Translations under genes and position numbers: made by a program
Notes under the pieces: model-generated
What the model was told of the DNA's origin: nothing
The model's input: only the letters and a program-made list of their open reading frames with translations
The model's database searches: none
Shown: positions 34,532 through 43,754 of the stretch, piece after piece
How the letters are laid out: each line of letters starts with the position of its first letter
How positions within the stretch are numbered: the first letter of the stretch is position 1
Origin: Daejeonella lutea
Lineage (GTDB): Bacteria; Bacteroidota; Bacteroidia; Sphingobacteriales; Sphingobacteriaceae
Length of the DNA: 64,000 bases
Direction: 5' to 3'
Assembly: GCF_900168015.1 (NCBI RefSeq)
Contig: NZ_FUYR01000002.1
Location: forward strand, 764,932 to 828,931

Positions 34532-35563
34532 ATGAAATCCTTAAACGTCATTCTTATATTAATTAGTCTTTCAGTTCTATCGGTCCCATCGTTCAGTCAG
34601 CATAAAATGTCCATCTTTTTAAGTAACCATACTTTTTCGCCGGGCAAGACTGAGATTGGTGATGTTCACATCAACTCAGGGGAGAATGCTGTATTTAGGC
34701 TTAAAGGAAAGAATGCAAAAAGGTTCATGATACGTGATAACAGATTGTCGATCGTAGAAAAACATATTAATCAAGAAGTTAAATGGTACGACCTAACAAT
34801 TCAGGCGAAAACACCGTCGTCAAAAGTAACTGAAACATTTAGAGTTGTTCAGGATCAGTTTAACAGAAATAAGGTAATTGCTCACCGGGGGGCATTTAAA
34901 AACACTGGTGCTGCTGAAAACTCAATTGCTTCCCTCCAGCATGCCATCAGGCTTGGCACGCAGGGATCTGAATTCGATGTTCATATGTCGGTCGATTCGG
35001 TTCTGGTAATAAATCACGATCCGACGATACAGGGCCTTACTATTGCAAATACCACGGCTGCCCAGCTGGGAAACTTGAAATTATCAAGTGGAGAAAACAT
35101 GCCCACACTTGAAGCCTTTCTTAAAGCGGGACTTAATCAGAATACAACTAAGCTGGTCCTTGAAATCAAACCAACTACAAACAAAACCAGGGCTTTACAG
35201 CTGGCTCAAAAAGTAGTTGCCATGGTCAAAGAGCTAAAAGCTCAGGCATGGATCGATTACATCAGCTTTGATTATAACATCTGTCTTGAAGTACAGCGCC
35301 AGGACCCTTATGCGAGGGTTGCTTATCTGAATGGGGATAAAGCGCCGGCGGTATTAGCTTCAGATAAGCTTTGGGGTTTTGATTACCATTTTAGTGTATT
35401 TCAAAAGAATGAAAACTGGATTGAGGAGGCCAAACAAAAAGGCCTTACCATAAACGCCTGGACCGTGAACGACGAAGGCATGATGAAGTGGTTTCTCGAC
35501 AAAAAAATAGACTTTATAACCACAAATGAACCTGAGTTGTTGCTTAAGCTGGTTGCCAGGTAG
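34532..35563 (+). CDS. Secreted glycerophosphodiester phosphodiesterase family protein
   Basis: A 343-residue protein with an N-terminal signal (LILISLSVLSVPSFSQ). Residues about 25-110 form a beta-rich cadherin-like or Ig-like N-terminal domain (GENAVFRLKG, then DLTIQAKTPSSKVTET). The GDPD domain starts at KVIAHRGAFKNTGAAENS; the catalytic HRG, the EFDVHMSVDSVLVINHDPT metal-binding block and the ending INAWTVNDEGMMKW are typical. It would hydrolyse deacylated phospholipid diesters to glycerol phosphate and alcohols in the periplasm. Confidence 0.92.
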   Translation: MKSLNVILILISLSVLSVPSFSQHKMSIFLSNHTFSPGKTEIGDVHINSGENAVFRLKGKNAKRFMIRDNRLSIVEKHINQEVKWYDLTIQAKTPSSKVTETFRVVQDQFNRNKVIAHRGAFKNTGAAENSIASLQHAIRLGTQGSEFDVHMSVDSVLVINHDPTIQGLTIANTTAAQLGNLKLSSGENMPTLEAFLKAGLNQNTTKLVLEIKPTTNKTRALQLAQKVVAMVKELKAQAWIDYISFDYNICLEVQRQDPYARVAYLNGDKAPAVLASDKLWGFDYHFSVFQKNENWIEEAKQKGLTINAWTVNDEGMMKWFLDKKIDFITTNEPELLLKLVAR

Positions 35564-35639
35564 TTTGAATCTGGATCATACACTTACCATAATGGCGTCA
35601 TCGATATGATGCTCCCCCAAGAATTCGTACCTTTGAAGC

Positions 35640-36572
35640 TTGAAAAAAAGGTCAAAAAAAGAGCACAACCTATTCCAGCAACTTCGGGTATTCGCTTCGC
35701 TTATGCGACGCTCTTTGAGCATTTTAAAGGCGAATGACCCTTTGCGCATGGCTGCCGCTACAGCTTTTTTCACGACTTTCGCACTTCCTCCAATACTTAT
35801 AATTTTTACCCAGTTCTTTCGGATTTTTGTCGACCCTAATGAGCTTAGCTCCGAACTTATTGAGCGTCTCGCGCATATTTTGGGAACTAAAAGCGCGCAG
35901 CAGGTTGAAGTCACACTCGATGCAGTAAGTGGCTTGAGCCATGCATGGTATGTAACGGTTCTTGGATTTATTTTTTTGATGTTTGTAGCCACCACGCTGT
36001 TTGATGTTATAAAGAATTCATTGGGACAGATTTGGGATATTCGCATTAGGCCGCATTCAGGGTTTATATTTCGTTTAAAATACCGTCTCAGGTCTTTAAT
36101 TATCATTTTTCTCGCTGGCATTCTCTTTTTTGCTGGGTTATTCCTGGAAGGTTGGCAGGCTGTTCTTGGCAATTATATTGATGAACTTTGGGGCACCGGA
36201 GGATTATTTTTAAACAGAGTTCTTAATGAACTGGTGTTTGTAATTTTTGTAAGCATCTGGTTTGCCTGCCTTTTCCGTTTTCTTACCGTTGGACGTCCAA
36301 AATGGAAAATTGCGCTTGTTAGTGGATTTTTCACGGCAATATTATTTACAATTGGTAAATGGATCCTGGGGTTTTTATTAATAAACAGCAATATCAGCAT
36401 GTTGTACGGTGCTTCAGGCTCGATGGTACTGATCATGTTATTTGTCTTTTATTCCGCGCTCATATTTTATTACGGCGGGTGTTTCGTGAGGGTTTTGAGT
36501 GAAGTGTATGATAGGCCGATCCGGCCAGTTAAGCAAGCATTTAAGGTGGAAACGCTCGAGATAAAACTTTAG
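35640..36572 (+). CDS. YihY/BrkB family membrane protein
   Basis: A 310-residue inner-membrane protein with about six helices. The start is uncertain: the track frame opens at a TTG at 35640 after an in-frame stop at 35607, and the first in-frame ATG is at 35703. The TTG is kept because a basic leader precedes the first helix block MAAATAFFTTFALPPILIIF. FALPPI and LLINSNISMLYGASGSMVLIML are the family hallmarks. YihY proteins (formerly BrkB or RNase BN) have no proven activity. It follows GDPD by 76 bases on the same strand. Confidence 0.9.
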   Translation: MKKRSKKEHNLFQQLRVFASLMRRSLSILKANDPLRMAAATAFFTTFALPPILIIFTQFFRIFVDPNELSSELIERLAHILGTKSAQQVEVTLDAVSGLSHAWYVTVLGFIFLMFVATTLFDVIKNSLGQIWDIRIRPHSGFIFRLKYRLRSLIIIFLAGILFFAGLFLEGWQAVLGNYIDELWGTGGLFLNRVLNELVFVIFVSIWFACLFRFLTVGRPKWKIALVSGFFTAILFTIGKWILGFLLINSNISMLYGASGSMVLIMLFVFYSALIFYYGGCFVRVLSEVYDRPIRPVKQAFKVETLEIKL

Positions 36573-36899
36573 CACCAACTCACTCCCTAGTTTCGCCTTC
36601 AGGCACGACCTTCCTTTAAGCTGGGTCGATCACTAACGATTGAAAATAATTCTGAAAATTCATTTTTCCTTCATGTTTGCACTCGACCTTTATATCATAA
36701 TCTCGTATATATAATTAATCGAGATCAGTTATTTGGCTTTTTGAGATAGGAAATCCAGCGTTAGAAGGTTAATGTTCGCGATAAGAACCGGTTCCGTGGA
36801 ACTTAATATTCTAAATGCTTCTATCATATATAATAATCTGAAATACCATAATGATTGTTTGCCTCATTTTGAGGCAAACTTTCTTTATTTTTGTAAGGG
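36573..36899. other. 327-base intergenic region
   Basis: This gap, after the brkB stop, contains no credible open frame. It holds an ATCTCG...CGAGAT inverted repeat (36700-36705 with 36720-36725) around an AT-rich core, and the strong inverted repeat plus -7 box at 36857-36893 just before the next gene. Nothing else was recognised. Confidence 0.7.
36857..36893 (+). promoter_or_regulatory. Inverted repeat overlapping a TAnnTTTG promoter box
   Basis: A 10-bp perfect stem (GTTTGCCTCA with TGAGGCAAAC, 3-base loop) at 36857-36879 is followed by TATTTTTG at 36886-36893, a perfect -7 match, and the ATG at 36900. The stem could be an operator over the -33 region, or with its T-rich tail a terminator for the upstream brkB transcript. 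If the -7 box is used, the mRNA would be nearly leaderless. Confidence 0.5.
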
Positions 36900-37262
36900 A
36901 TGAGTCGTTTAAATTTTTGTCATATCGCTTTCGTTGCTCTTTTTGCTGCGATAATGCCGTTAACGTTAACGGCAGCAAATGGTGATATGGATAAACCGTT
37001 AAGACGTGAGTTGGCCGAAGTGATATTGCCGATGTTCCAGGATTCCACTGCAAGAAAAAGACCCGAAGGAAAGCGGCAGGAGCAGCCCGAAAAACCGCCT
37101 CAGGATGTGCAGGACGAAAGGCTGAAAGAGGCTCAAAGGCGTTCTATAAAGCAAGTACCGAGATCCATTCCTAAGTTAAAACCACAACCAGTTCCTGATC
37201 GTGGGATCAGAAGACCGCCGATGAAAGCACCTAAAAAAGGGTACGGGGGTCATCGTTTTTAG
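36900..37262 (+). CDS. Small secreted proline- and arginine-rich protein
   Basis: A 120-residue protein with a hydrophobic leader (ALFAAIMPLTLTAAN). The mature part is rich in K, R, P, E and Q and has no recognisable domain (KPQPVPDRGIRRPPMKAP near the end). It is likely disordered. It is the first gene of a compact cluster with an outer-membrane barrel, a response regulator and a histidine kinase, spacing 20 bases. It could be a ligand, a periplasmic buffer or an accessory of the two-component system; this is unproven. Confidence 0.72.
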   Translation: MSRLNFCHIAFVALFAAIMPLTLTAANGDMDKPLRRELAEVILPMFQDSTARKRPEGKRQEQPEKPPQDVQDERLKEAQRRSIKQVPRSIPKLKPQPVPDRGIRRPPMKAPKKGYGGHRF

Positions 37263-37282
37263 CATTCTCATTTGAGCCTTCC

Positions 37283-38134
37283 ATGAAAGTGAAACTTACT
37301 TTTCTATCACTTTTTGCGTTATTTATTGGCACGTCTCTCTTTGCACAGGATACAACTTTGCGGAGTACTACTTCCGCAGTGAGAAGCCCATCATTGACTG
37401 TTGCCGCCATTTATGGGAATAACGCTAATTATTACGGACAAACCGCCGAAGAAAGACTTCCTTACTTACTCACCAACGGTTCATACAGGCTTGCAAATGG
37501 AATTTACTTTTCTGCCAGCGGGTATCGTCTCTTAACTTATGGTCAGCCTATGCTTGCAGAAGTTGACTTATCGGCTGGCTATGAGGCAGAACTTGCAAAG
37601 AGCTTAACTGGTTCCTTTGGTTACACCAGATCTTTCTTTGCAAAAAACTCACCCTTATTGCAGGCCACAAACGAAAATACTTTGAGTGCGTCTGTGATTT
37701 ACGACTGGAACTTTTTAAAATCTGCTTTGAGTACCTATTATGCGTTTGGGACTTCGAACGATGTTTTTTTAACCTTGAACAACTCTAAATCGTTTAATCT
37801 TGGCAGTATTTTAAGTGATAAAGATTATATTTCGTTTGAGCCAGGTTTTGAAATCGCGAGTGGTACTGTTCAGTACCTGGAAGAGTACATCGTCAGGCGA
37901 GATAACCAGGGACCAATGCAAGGTGGTCCAAGATTTCCTGAATATACTACCCTGACACGTTCTGCAAGTACTTTTGATATGCTTTCTTATAGCGGTACTC
38001 TCCTTTTAGGATATAACCGAAGTCACTATTTAATGGAAGCAGGATATCAGCTTTCGTTCCTGGGAAGAAATATTTCCGCAACCAACAGAAAGCCGCGCTC
38101 ATTTTTTAATTTGAGTTTATATTATCAATTCTGA
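37283..38134 (+). CDS. Outer-membrane beta-barrel protein, unknown function
   Basis: A 283-residue secreted protein with signal MKVKLTFLSLFALFIGTSLF and alternating strands (SYRLANGIYFSASGYRLLTY, then TLLLGYNRSHYLMEAGYQLS). It ends in LSLYYQF, a terminal-aromatic pattern typical of barrels. No family was recognised. Its stop is two bases from the response-regulator start, so it probably belongs to the same transcript and could be a target or sensor partner of the kinase. Confidence 0.8.
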   Translation: MKVKLTFLSLFALFIGTSLFAQDTTLRSTTSAVRSPSLTVAAIYGNNANYYGQTAEERLPYLLTNGSYRLANGIYFSASGYRLLTYGQPMLAEVDLSAGYEAELAKSLTGSFGYTRSFFAKNSPLLQATNENTLSASVIYDWNFLKSALSTYYAFGTSNDVFLTLNNSKSFNLGSILSDKDYISFEPGFEIASGTVQYLEEYIVRRDNQGPMQGGPRFPEYTTLTRSASTFDMLSYSGTLLLGYNRSHYLMEAGYQLSFLGRNISATNRKPRSFFNLSLYYQF

Positions 38135-38136
38135 TT

Positions 38137-38814
38137 GTGAAAGTACTGCTGATAGAAGACGAAAAAACCCTCGCATATGAGATCGAGGCATTCCTAAAGA
38201 AAGCTTTTTATATCTGTGATCTGGCACATAATGCCCGTAAAGGCCTAGAAATGCTTGGAATGAATCCTTATGATTTCATTCTTCTGGATCTGGGATTACC
38301 TGATCTGGATGGTTTGAAAGTCCTGCAGGAAGCAAAGAAACTTAATCCCGATGCGGCCTATATTATTCTTACAGCCAGGGGAAACATCGAGGATCGTATT
38401 ATTGGCCTTGACCTGGGTGCTGATGACTATCTGCCGAAGCCGTTCTCTCTATTAGAACTTCAATCCAGAATGCAAGCCATCTCCAGGAGAAAATTTAATC
38501 TTAATACCCAGGAAATCACCTTAGGAGAGTTTGCCATTGATCTTCAAAAGAGAATTGTTAGCCATTCCCAGCGCGAAGTGGAACTTACCAGAAAAGAATT
38601 TGACCTTCTTAGCTACCTTCTCCTTCACAAAAATCGGGTCTTAACTCGCATGCAATTGAGCGAACATATTTGGGGATCTTTTGCAGATGATGATTACGAT
38701 TCTAACTATATTGATGTTCATATAAAAAACATCCGTAAAAAGCTTAGCGCTTATGGCCCGGTCGAATGGCTGGAGACCGTTAGGGGTGTGGGTTATAAAA
38801 TAAGAAAGCATTAG
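38137..38814 (+). CDS. OmpR/PhoB-family response regulator
   Basis: A 225-residue regulator, starting at GTG 38137. The receiver domain (1-120) has DE at residues 8-9, phospho-acceptor Asp51 (FILLDLGLPD) and the LPKPF lysine. The C-terminal winged helix (about 128-223) contains VELTRKEFDLLSYLL, SEHIWG and the recognition segment DSNYIDVHIKNIRKKL ending in ETVRGVGYKI. It overlaps the kinase start by one base (the A of a TAGTG-type junction). Its site may be the TCTTAA direct repeats at 40163-40235. Confidence 0.96.
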   Translation: MKVLLIEDEKTLAYEIEAFLKKAFYICDLAHNARKGLEMLGMNPYDFILLDLGLPDLDGLKVLQEAKKLNPDAAYIILTARGNIEDRIIGLDLGADDYLPKPFSLLELQSRMQAISRRKFNLNTQEITLGEFAIDLQKRIVSHSQREVELTRKEFDLLSYLLLHKNRVLTRMQLSEHIWGSFADDDYDSNYIDVHIKNIRKKLSAYGPVEWLETVRGVGYKIRKH

Positions 38815-40142
38815 TGAAACTTATAAGCAAGCTAACTTTATTCGTTACACTATCGAAGCTTGCTGTCGTATTGCTTTTTGTATTTACTCTGCCGTACCTC
38901 ATAGGTGGAATAGCCCGTGACTACACTGATTCATATCTTCTCCAGCAAAAGCAAAAGGTACTGGAGGTTGTTACTAAAAATGGTGTCAATACTTATTTAC
39001 AAGGCAAAGAGAGTTATGGTAGCTATACCATGCTTGCAGAAGAATATATTTCATTGGAACCGACTGAAATGGTTGATGAGTCTGATACTATTTTCACGGC
39101 TGAACGGATCATAGAAAGCGATACCTTAAATTATCGCGTTCTAACCCATGCTTTTCTTGCAGGTGAAAAAAAGTATTTAATGGAAGTAGGCAAAACGATT
39201 GCGACTATTGATCAGTATAACCGGCCCTTGCAAAAGATTGCAACCTACGTTCTTCTTGGACTAATTCTTTTCACCCTTATCATCGACCTTTTCTATACTC
39301 GTTTTCTCCTGCGCCCATTAGGTAAAATCATCCGCACAAAGATCAGTAATCGGAAATTTCCTTTCAATGAAAACTCCGTCCCGATAAGAACGACAACAAC
39401 CGATTTTAGTTATCTCGACACTTCACTCATTAACCTGATGCAACAGATTCACGAAGCTTTTGAAAAAGAGCGTGAGTTTACCGCAAACGCGTCACATGAG
39501 CTTATGACGCCTATCGGAATTCTTCAGAATAAGATCGAGAATCTGATGGGCGAGCCTGAGGTAGGCGAAATGGTTCAGGAACGTCTGATAGGAATGCAGA
39601 GAACCTTGAACCGCCTTAAGCGTATTGTCCATTCGCTCTTGCTTATTTCGAGGATTGAGAACGACCAGTTTAGCAAAAACGAATCTATCTCCATGTATGA
39701 GCTCTTTGACGATATTCAGGAGGAGATTAGTCACCGGCTTAACGATAAAGAAATAACAATGGAAGTTGATATCTCAAAGAACATTGTTCTAAAAGCCATA
39801 AACCGGGATCTTATATTTCAGTTGATGTACAATCTTATTAATAACGCTATCCGCTATAACAAGCAAAATGGTACTATCCGCATTTCGGACAAGATGATGG
39901 CCGATGGTGGGTGTGCCATAACGATCAGTGACACGGGTATCGGGATTCCTGACGAGGATATAGGCACGATTTTCAATCGATTCAAAAAAGCTAACAAATC
40001 TGAGGAAGCTGGTGGCTACGGCCTCGGCCTTTCAATAGTTAAAAGCATTGCCGATTATCACGCAATAACTATCAGCCTTAGCTCCGAGGTGAATAATGGG
40101 ACTGAGTTTGTTATCAACTTCCCATGTGAACTCGTCCAATAG
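38814..40142 (+). CDS. Sensor histidine kinase
   Basis: A 442-residue membrane kinase starting at GTG 38814. Two membrane helices (about 8-30 and 141-162) frame a small periplasmic sensor region (about 31-140) with no known fold. The DHp histidine is His228 in NASHELMTPIGILQNKIENL, and the HATPase has N- (LMYNLINNAIRYN), G1- (DTGIGIPDEDIGTIF) and G2-box (GYGLGLSIVK) motifs. It is a canonical partner of the OmpR-type regulator just upstream and probably senses an envelope signal linked to the barrel and proline-rich proteins. Confidence 0.95.
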   Translation: MKLISKLTLFVTLSKLAVVLLFVFTLPYLIGGIARDYTDSYLLQQKQKVLEVVTKNGVNTYLQGKESYGSYTMLAEEYISLEPTEMVDESDTIFTAERIIESDTLNYRVLTHAFLAGEKKYLMEVGKTIATIDQYNRPLQKIATYVLLGLILFTLIIDLFYTRFLLRPLGKIIRTKISNRKFPFNENSVPIRTTTTDFSYLDTSLINLMQQIHEAFEKEREFTANASHELMTPIGILQNKIENLMGEPEVGEMVQERLIGMQRTLNRLKRIVHSLLLISRIENDQFSKNESISMYELFDDIQEEISHRLNDKEITMEVDISKNIVLKAINRDLIFQLMYNLINNAIRYNKQNGTIRISDKMMADGGCAITISDTGIGIPDEDIGTIFNRFKKANKSEEAGGYGLGLSIVKSIADYHAITISLSSEVNNGTEFVINFPCELVQ

Positions 40143-40162
40143 GTCTGGGAACTCCACTTGTT

Positions 40163-40235
40163 CGTCGTCTTAAATGCGGCGTTGGTCTTAAATTCCTCAC
40201 CTTACTGTAACCAATTTATTTTGCTGTCGTCTTAA
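40163..40235 (+). promoter_or_regulatory. TCTTAA direct repeats upstream of the TonB receptor
   Basis: Three TCTTAA copies lie at 40168, 40186 and 40230. The first two share TCTTAAAT and are 18 bases apart; the first and third share GTCGTCTTAA. They lie between the two-component genes and the receptor at 40321 and may be response-regulator sites. Confidence is low without binding data. Confidence 0.3.
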
Positions 40236-40320
40236 CAATAGATCGAAAAAGGGAATTCCTTCGGAGTTTGCTTTTAAAAACGAGCTAAATGCTCATCGAG
40301 TTTATTTTTAAGATGTCATT

Positions 40321-42768
40321 ATGAAACACAAGTACTTTACGATAACATTCATTTTTCTAACCATTTTCTCTGTTCTGACAGTTAGTGCACAGACCCGAAT
40401 AAGCGCAGCAAAAATAAAAGGCAGGGTTCTGGATGAAACAAAAAAGCCTCTCGATTTCGCCACAATCAGCCTGCTAAACGCATCGGATTCGGCGCTCGTT
40501 AGAACTGCCGTTAGCGGCCTTGACGGAAGCTTCTTGTTTGAAAATCTTTCTGCGGGAAATTATAATGTTAGCGTCAGCATGGTGGGATACCGAAAGCTAA
40601 AAACCAAGGACTTTACAATAACTGAAGCAAGTCCTGCCAAAGATCTGGGTGAAATTTCCGTTATGCGGGATAATAAAATGCTGGGAGAGGTAACTGTCCG
40701 AGCTGTTAAGCCATTTATTGAACGAAAAATTGACCGTCTTGTAGTGAATGTCGAAAGCAGCAGTGTTGCAACGGGCTCGACCGCCCTCGAAGTATTACAA
40801 AGAGCTCCTGGCGTTACTCTGGATCAAAATGACAATATAGCCATGCAGGGTAAACAAGGCGTTTTGGTTATGCTTGACGGTAAGCAGACTTACATGAGCA
40901 GCGCGGATGTGGCAAATATGCTTCGCAATATGCCGAGCTCGCAGATCGAAACTATTGAATTAATAACTAACCCATCGGCTAAATACGACGCGGCAGGTAA
41001 TTCAGGTATAATTAACATCAAAACCAAAAAGAGCAATACCGTGGGGACTAATGGTACCTTAACTGCGGGAGCAGGAATGGGTGACAATTATCGTGGAAAT
41101 GGGGGCTTATCGCTAAACCATCGCAATAAGAATATAAATTTGTTCGGAAACTATAACTACTCAACCCGCGAGCAGGGTCAGAATATGATCATCGACCGGA
41201 TTGTGTCGGGTTCAAATGTGACAACATACTTTGGTCAGACCGGTAGTTTCATCCGAGATAATGACAACAACAACTTCAAAGCAGGACTTGACATTTTCAT
41301 CGATAAAAAGAATACCCTTGGTTTCCTTGTTAATGGCTATTTAAATTCCGGATCGGAACTGTATAATAACACCACGCTGATAGGGCGTTCATTTACTCAA
41401 ACGGATTCCTCGGTTATCGCTATAAATGATGCAAGCAGCAGGTATAGAAGCATGGCTTATAACGCCAATTACAAAACAATCCTTGATACCGCTGGAAAAG
41501 AGTTGTCTATTGACCTCGATTATTCAAGATATAAAGGCAATGAAAATACTCTGTACGACAATCATTTTTACAATGCCAACGGGTCGGTAACAGCACCTTC
41601 TTTTATACAGAATAATACCCCTTCGATCATTAACATCAAGGCAGTAAAACTGGATTATTCAATGCCATTCAGTAAAACTATGAAGATGGAAGCGGGTTTG
41701 AAAAGCAGCTGGGTGAAAACGGACAATGATTTCCAATTCGAAAGGCTTCTTAATAATACCTGGCAAAATGATCCGGGAAGAAGCAACCAGTTTATTTATG
41801 ATGAAAACGTTAATGCAGGGTATCTAAACCTTAACAAACAATATAAATCTACAAGTGTCCAGTTAGGTTTGAGAGCTGAACAAACGAACTCTAATGGTAA
41901 TTCCATCACCACGGCAAAAGAGGTAAAGCGTAGTTACATAGATATTTTTCCCAGCGTTTTCATAAATCAAACGCTTTCAAAAAATCACGATTTAGGAGTT
42001 TCCTATAGCCGGAGAATCGACCGCCCTAGTTACGATGCTCTTAATCCGTTTATGTTCTTCCTTGATCAGTATACTTATAATCAAGGTAACCCCTTCCTAA
42101 ATCCTCAGTACACGAACAATTTCGAATTAAGTTACAACTACAAGAAAACATACAGCCTTACATTTAATTACAGCCTGACCAGAGACGTTATAACTCAGGT
42201 TTTGCTTCCTGATACGGCTAAGAAGGCTTTGTTCCAAACTAATGAGAATCTGGACAAGCAGATCAATTACAGCATGAACTTAAATGCGCCGATATCGCTT
42301 AGTAAATGGTGGAGCACGAGTAATAACACCTCGGTATTCTATATGGGTTTCCGCTCACCAAATCTTAGAGGACAGGAGCTCAATTCCGGAAGGGTTGTTC
42401 TGCAGTTAAATTCACAACATAAATTCATAATCAGTCCATCCATAACGGGAGAACTTAACGGTGATTATACTTCGCCGCTGGAATACGGTACTTTGAAAAT
42501 CAGTTCTCAATACGGATTGGATCTGGGACTAAGTAAGTCTTTTATGAAGAAAAAGGCTAATATCAAGCTGGCGCTGAGTGATATATTCGATACTAGAGAG
42601 CAAAAGATCTCAAGTGCTTACGAGGGCCTCAATTACAACCTGGTACAGAAGAATGAAACCCGTATAGGGAGGGTAACTTTTACTTACCGATTCGGTAAAA
42701 GTGAAATAAAACCTGAACGCCGGCGCTCGACAGGCCTGGAAGCAGAACAGAGCCGTATTAAAAATTAA
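40321..42768 (+). CDS. Outer-membrane TonB-dependent receptor-like beta-barrel
   Basis: An 815-residue protein, signal ending near VLTVSAQ. CarboxypepD_reg (about 33-115: IKGRVLDETKKPLDFATISL), then a plug (about 117-235: RMLGEVTVRAVKP-like segment, LEVLQRAPGVTLDQ, MLDGKQTYMSSADV, MPSSQIETIELITNPSAKYD), then a barrel of the OMP_b-brl_3 type. No SusD neighbour. It follows the two-component operon after 178 bases with candidate operator repeats, and ends before a terminator. It could be the target of that regulator; the substrate is unknown. Confidence 0.92.
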   Translation: MKHKYFTITFIFLTIFSVLTVSAQTRISAAKIKGRVLDETKKPLDFATISLLNASDSALVRTAVSGLDGSFLFENLSAGNYNVSVSMVGYRKLKTKDFTITEASPAKDLGEISVMRDNKMLGEVTVRAVKPFIERKIDRLVVNVESSSVATGSTALEVLQRAPGVTLDQNDNIAMQGKQGVLVMLDGKQTYMSSADVANMLRNMPSSQIETIELITNPSAKYDAAGNSGIINIKTKKSNTVGTNGTLTAGAGMGDNYRGNGGLSLNHRNKNINLFGNYNYSTREQGQNMIIDRIVSGSNVTTYFGQTGSFIRDNDNNNFKAGLDIFIDKKNTLGFLVNGYLNSGSELYNNTTLIGRSFTQTDSSVIAINDASSRYRSMAYNANYKTILDTAGKELSIDLDYSRYKGNENTLYDNHFYNANGSVTAPSFIQNNTPSIINIKAVKLDYSMPFSKTMKMEAGLKSSWVKTDNDFQFERLLNNTWQNDPGRSNQFIYDENVNAGYLNLNKQYKSTSVQLGLRAEQTNSNGNSITTAKEVKRSYIDIFPSVFINQTLSKNHDLGVSYSRRIDRPSYDALNPFMFFLDQYTYNQGNPFLNPQYTNNFELSYNYKKTYSLTFNYSLTRDVITQVLLPDTAKKALFQTNENLDKQINYSMNLNAPISLSKWWSTSNNTSVFYMGFRSPNLRGQELNSGRVVLQLNSQHKFIISPSITGELNGDYTSPLEYGTLKISSQYGLDLGLSKSFMKKKANIKLALSDIFDTREQKISSAYEGLNYNLVQKNETRIGRVTFTYRFGKSEIKPERRRSTGLEAEQSRIKN

Positions 42769-42792
42769 ATTTTAGTTTAGTTGATTGGTTGG

Positions 42793-42826
42793 AAGGTCCC
42801 GGGGTTAGAACGGGGCCTTTCTTTTT
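42793..42826 (+). terminator. Rho-independent terminator after the TonB receptor gene
   Basis: A stem of 9 bp (AAGGTCCCG at 42793-42801 with CGGGGCCTT at 42811-42819, one G-U pair) has a nine-base loop and is followed by TCTTTTT. It lies about 25 bases past the receptor stop at 42768. Confidence 0.85.
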
Positions 42827-42886
42827 GTATCGTCTTTAATGATTTCATAGATATATAGGATTATCATGCGTACCGAGAGGCGATAA

Positions 42887-43558
42887 TTAAAGTACATCTT
42901 TTAGAACGGCCCAAACATTCTCAGCTAAAATCTTGTGCCCCTCAGGTGTGGGATGTATACCGTCACCCTGATTCAGTTTAGACACACCACCCACATTTTC
43001 CAACAGAAAGGGCACCAGGGCCATATTGTTTTTATCAGCAATCTTTTTGAAGATGATACTGAAATCCGTCGCATACTTCGAGCCCATATTTGGTGGAACC
43101 TGCATGCCAGTCATGACTAGTTTTGCATCCGGATATTTAATTTTTACCTGGTCGACAATAGCCTGGAGGTTTTTTTCCGTTTCGGAAACAGGGATACCTC
43201 GGAGCCCATCATTCGCACCAAGTTCCAGGACAAAAACATCAACTTTTTGTTTAAGGATCCAGTTAATTCGCGCCTTTCCAGCAGCGGTAGTTTCACCACT
43301 TAAACCAGCATTGGTAACTTTATAGGGGAGGTTTAAAGAATCAATTTTATCACCAATAAGGGCGGGAAATGCTTCCTCAGGCTCTACACCAAGACCCGCG
43401 GTCAGAGAGTTTCCAAAAAAAAGGATGTTCTTCGTTTGAGCATTGTGTGATGTGCTCTGACTATCGTTCTTGATAGTTTCAGTTTTATCGTTCGAATTCC
43501 CACCACAAGAAGTTAAAATAAATAGTGAGATTGCCAGGCAGAAGATGTTTTTGTGCAT
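42887..43558 (-). CDS. TesA-like arylesterase / SGNH-hydrolase lipoprotein
   Basis: The ATG at 43558 gives 223 residues with a lipoprotein leader (LFILTSCGGN; lipid Cys18). SGNH blocks: block I FFGNSLTAGLG (Ser51; N replaces D of GDSL), AGLSGETTAAG (block II), LELGANDGLRG (block III) and DGIHPTPEGHK (block V, Asp and His). Such enzymes hydrolyse thioesters or short-chain lipids. It is divergent from an ABC system equivalent to E. coli YbbA/YbbP, which flanks tesA there too; the conserved pairing supports the identity. Confidence 0.93.
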   Translation of the reverse strand: MHKNIFCLAISLFILTSCGGNSNDKTETIKNDSQSTSHNAQTKNILFFGNSLTAGLGVEPEEAFPALIGDKIDSLNLPYKVTNAGLSGETTAAGKARINWILKQKVDVFVLELGANDGLRGIPVSETEKNLQAIVDQVKIKYPDAKLVMTGMQVPPNMGSKYATDFSIIFKKIADKNNMALVPFLLENVGGVSKLNQGDGIHPTPEGHKILAENVWAVLKDVL

Positions 43559-43576
43559 AATTATTTTTATAGAACG

Positions 43577-43584
43577 CAAAATTA
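43577..43584 (-). promoter_or_regulatory. Candidate -7 promoter box for the esterase
   Basis: The minus strand reads TAATTTTG, a perfect TAnnTTTG, 19 bases upstream of the ATG at 43558. No -33 TTTG at proper spacing was seen. Confidence 0.4.
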
Positions 43585-43754
43585 CAATTTATGCTTTATA
43601 GATTATGCTTATTCCCGAACAGTCCCTGCGTGTAACATCTTCCGGAAAATATGATCAAACATGGGCAGTATTTTTACAATACGCACACTCTCACTACTTT
43701 CAAATTCTTTATTTTGCAAAGGCACTCAAATAAAATAACATTAGGCAATTACGC

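Noticed and set aside
35576-36172. 198-residue minus-strand frame
   Set aside because: Antisense to the BrkB gene; rich in K, R and N as expected for a shadow of a hydrophobic gene.
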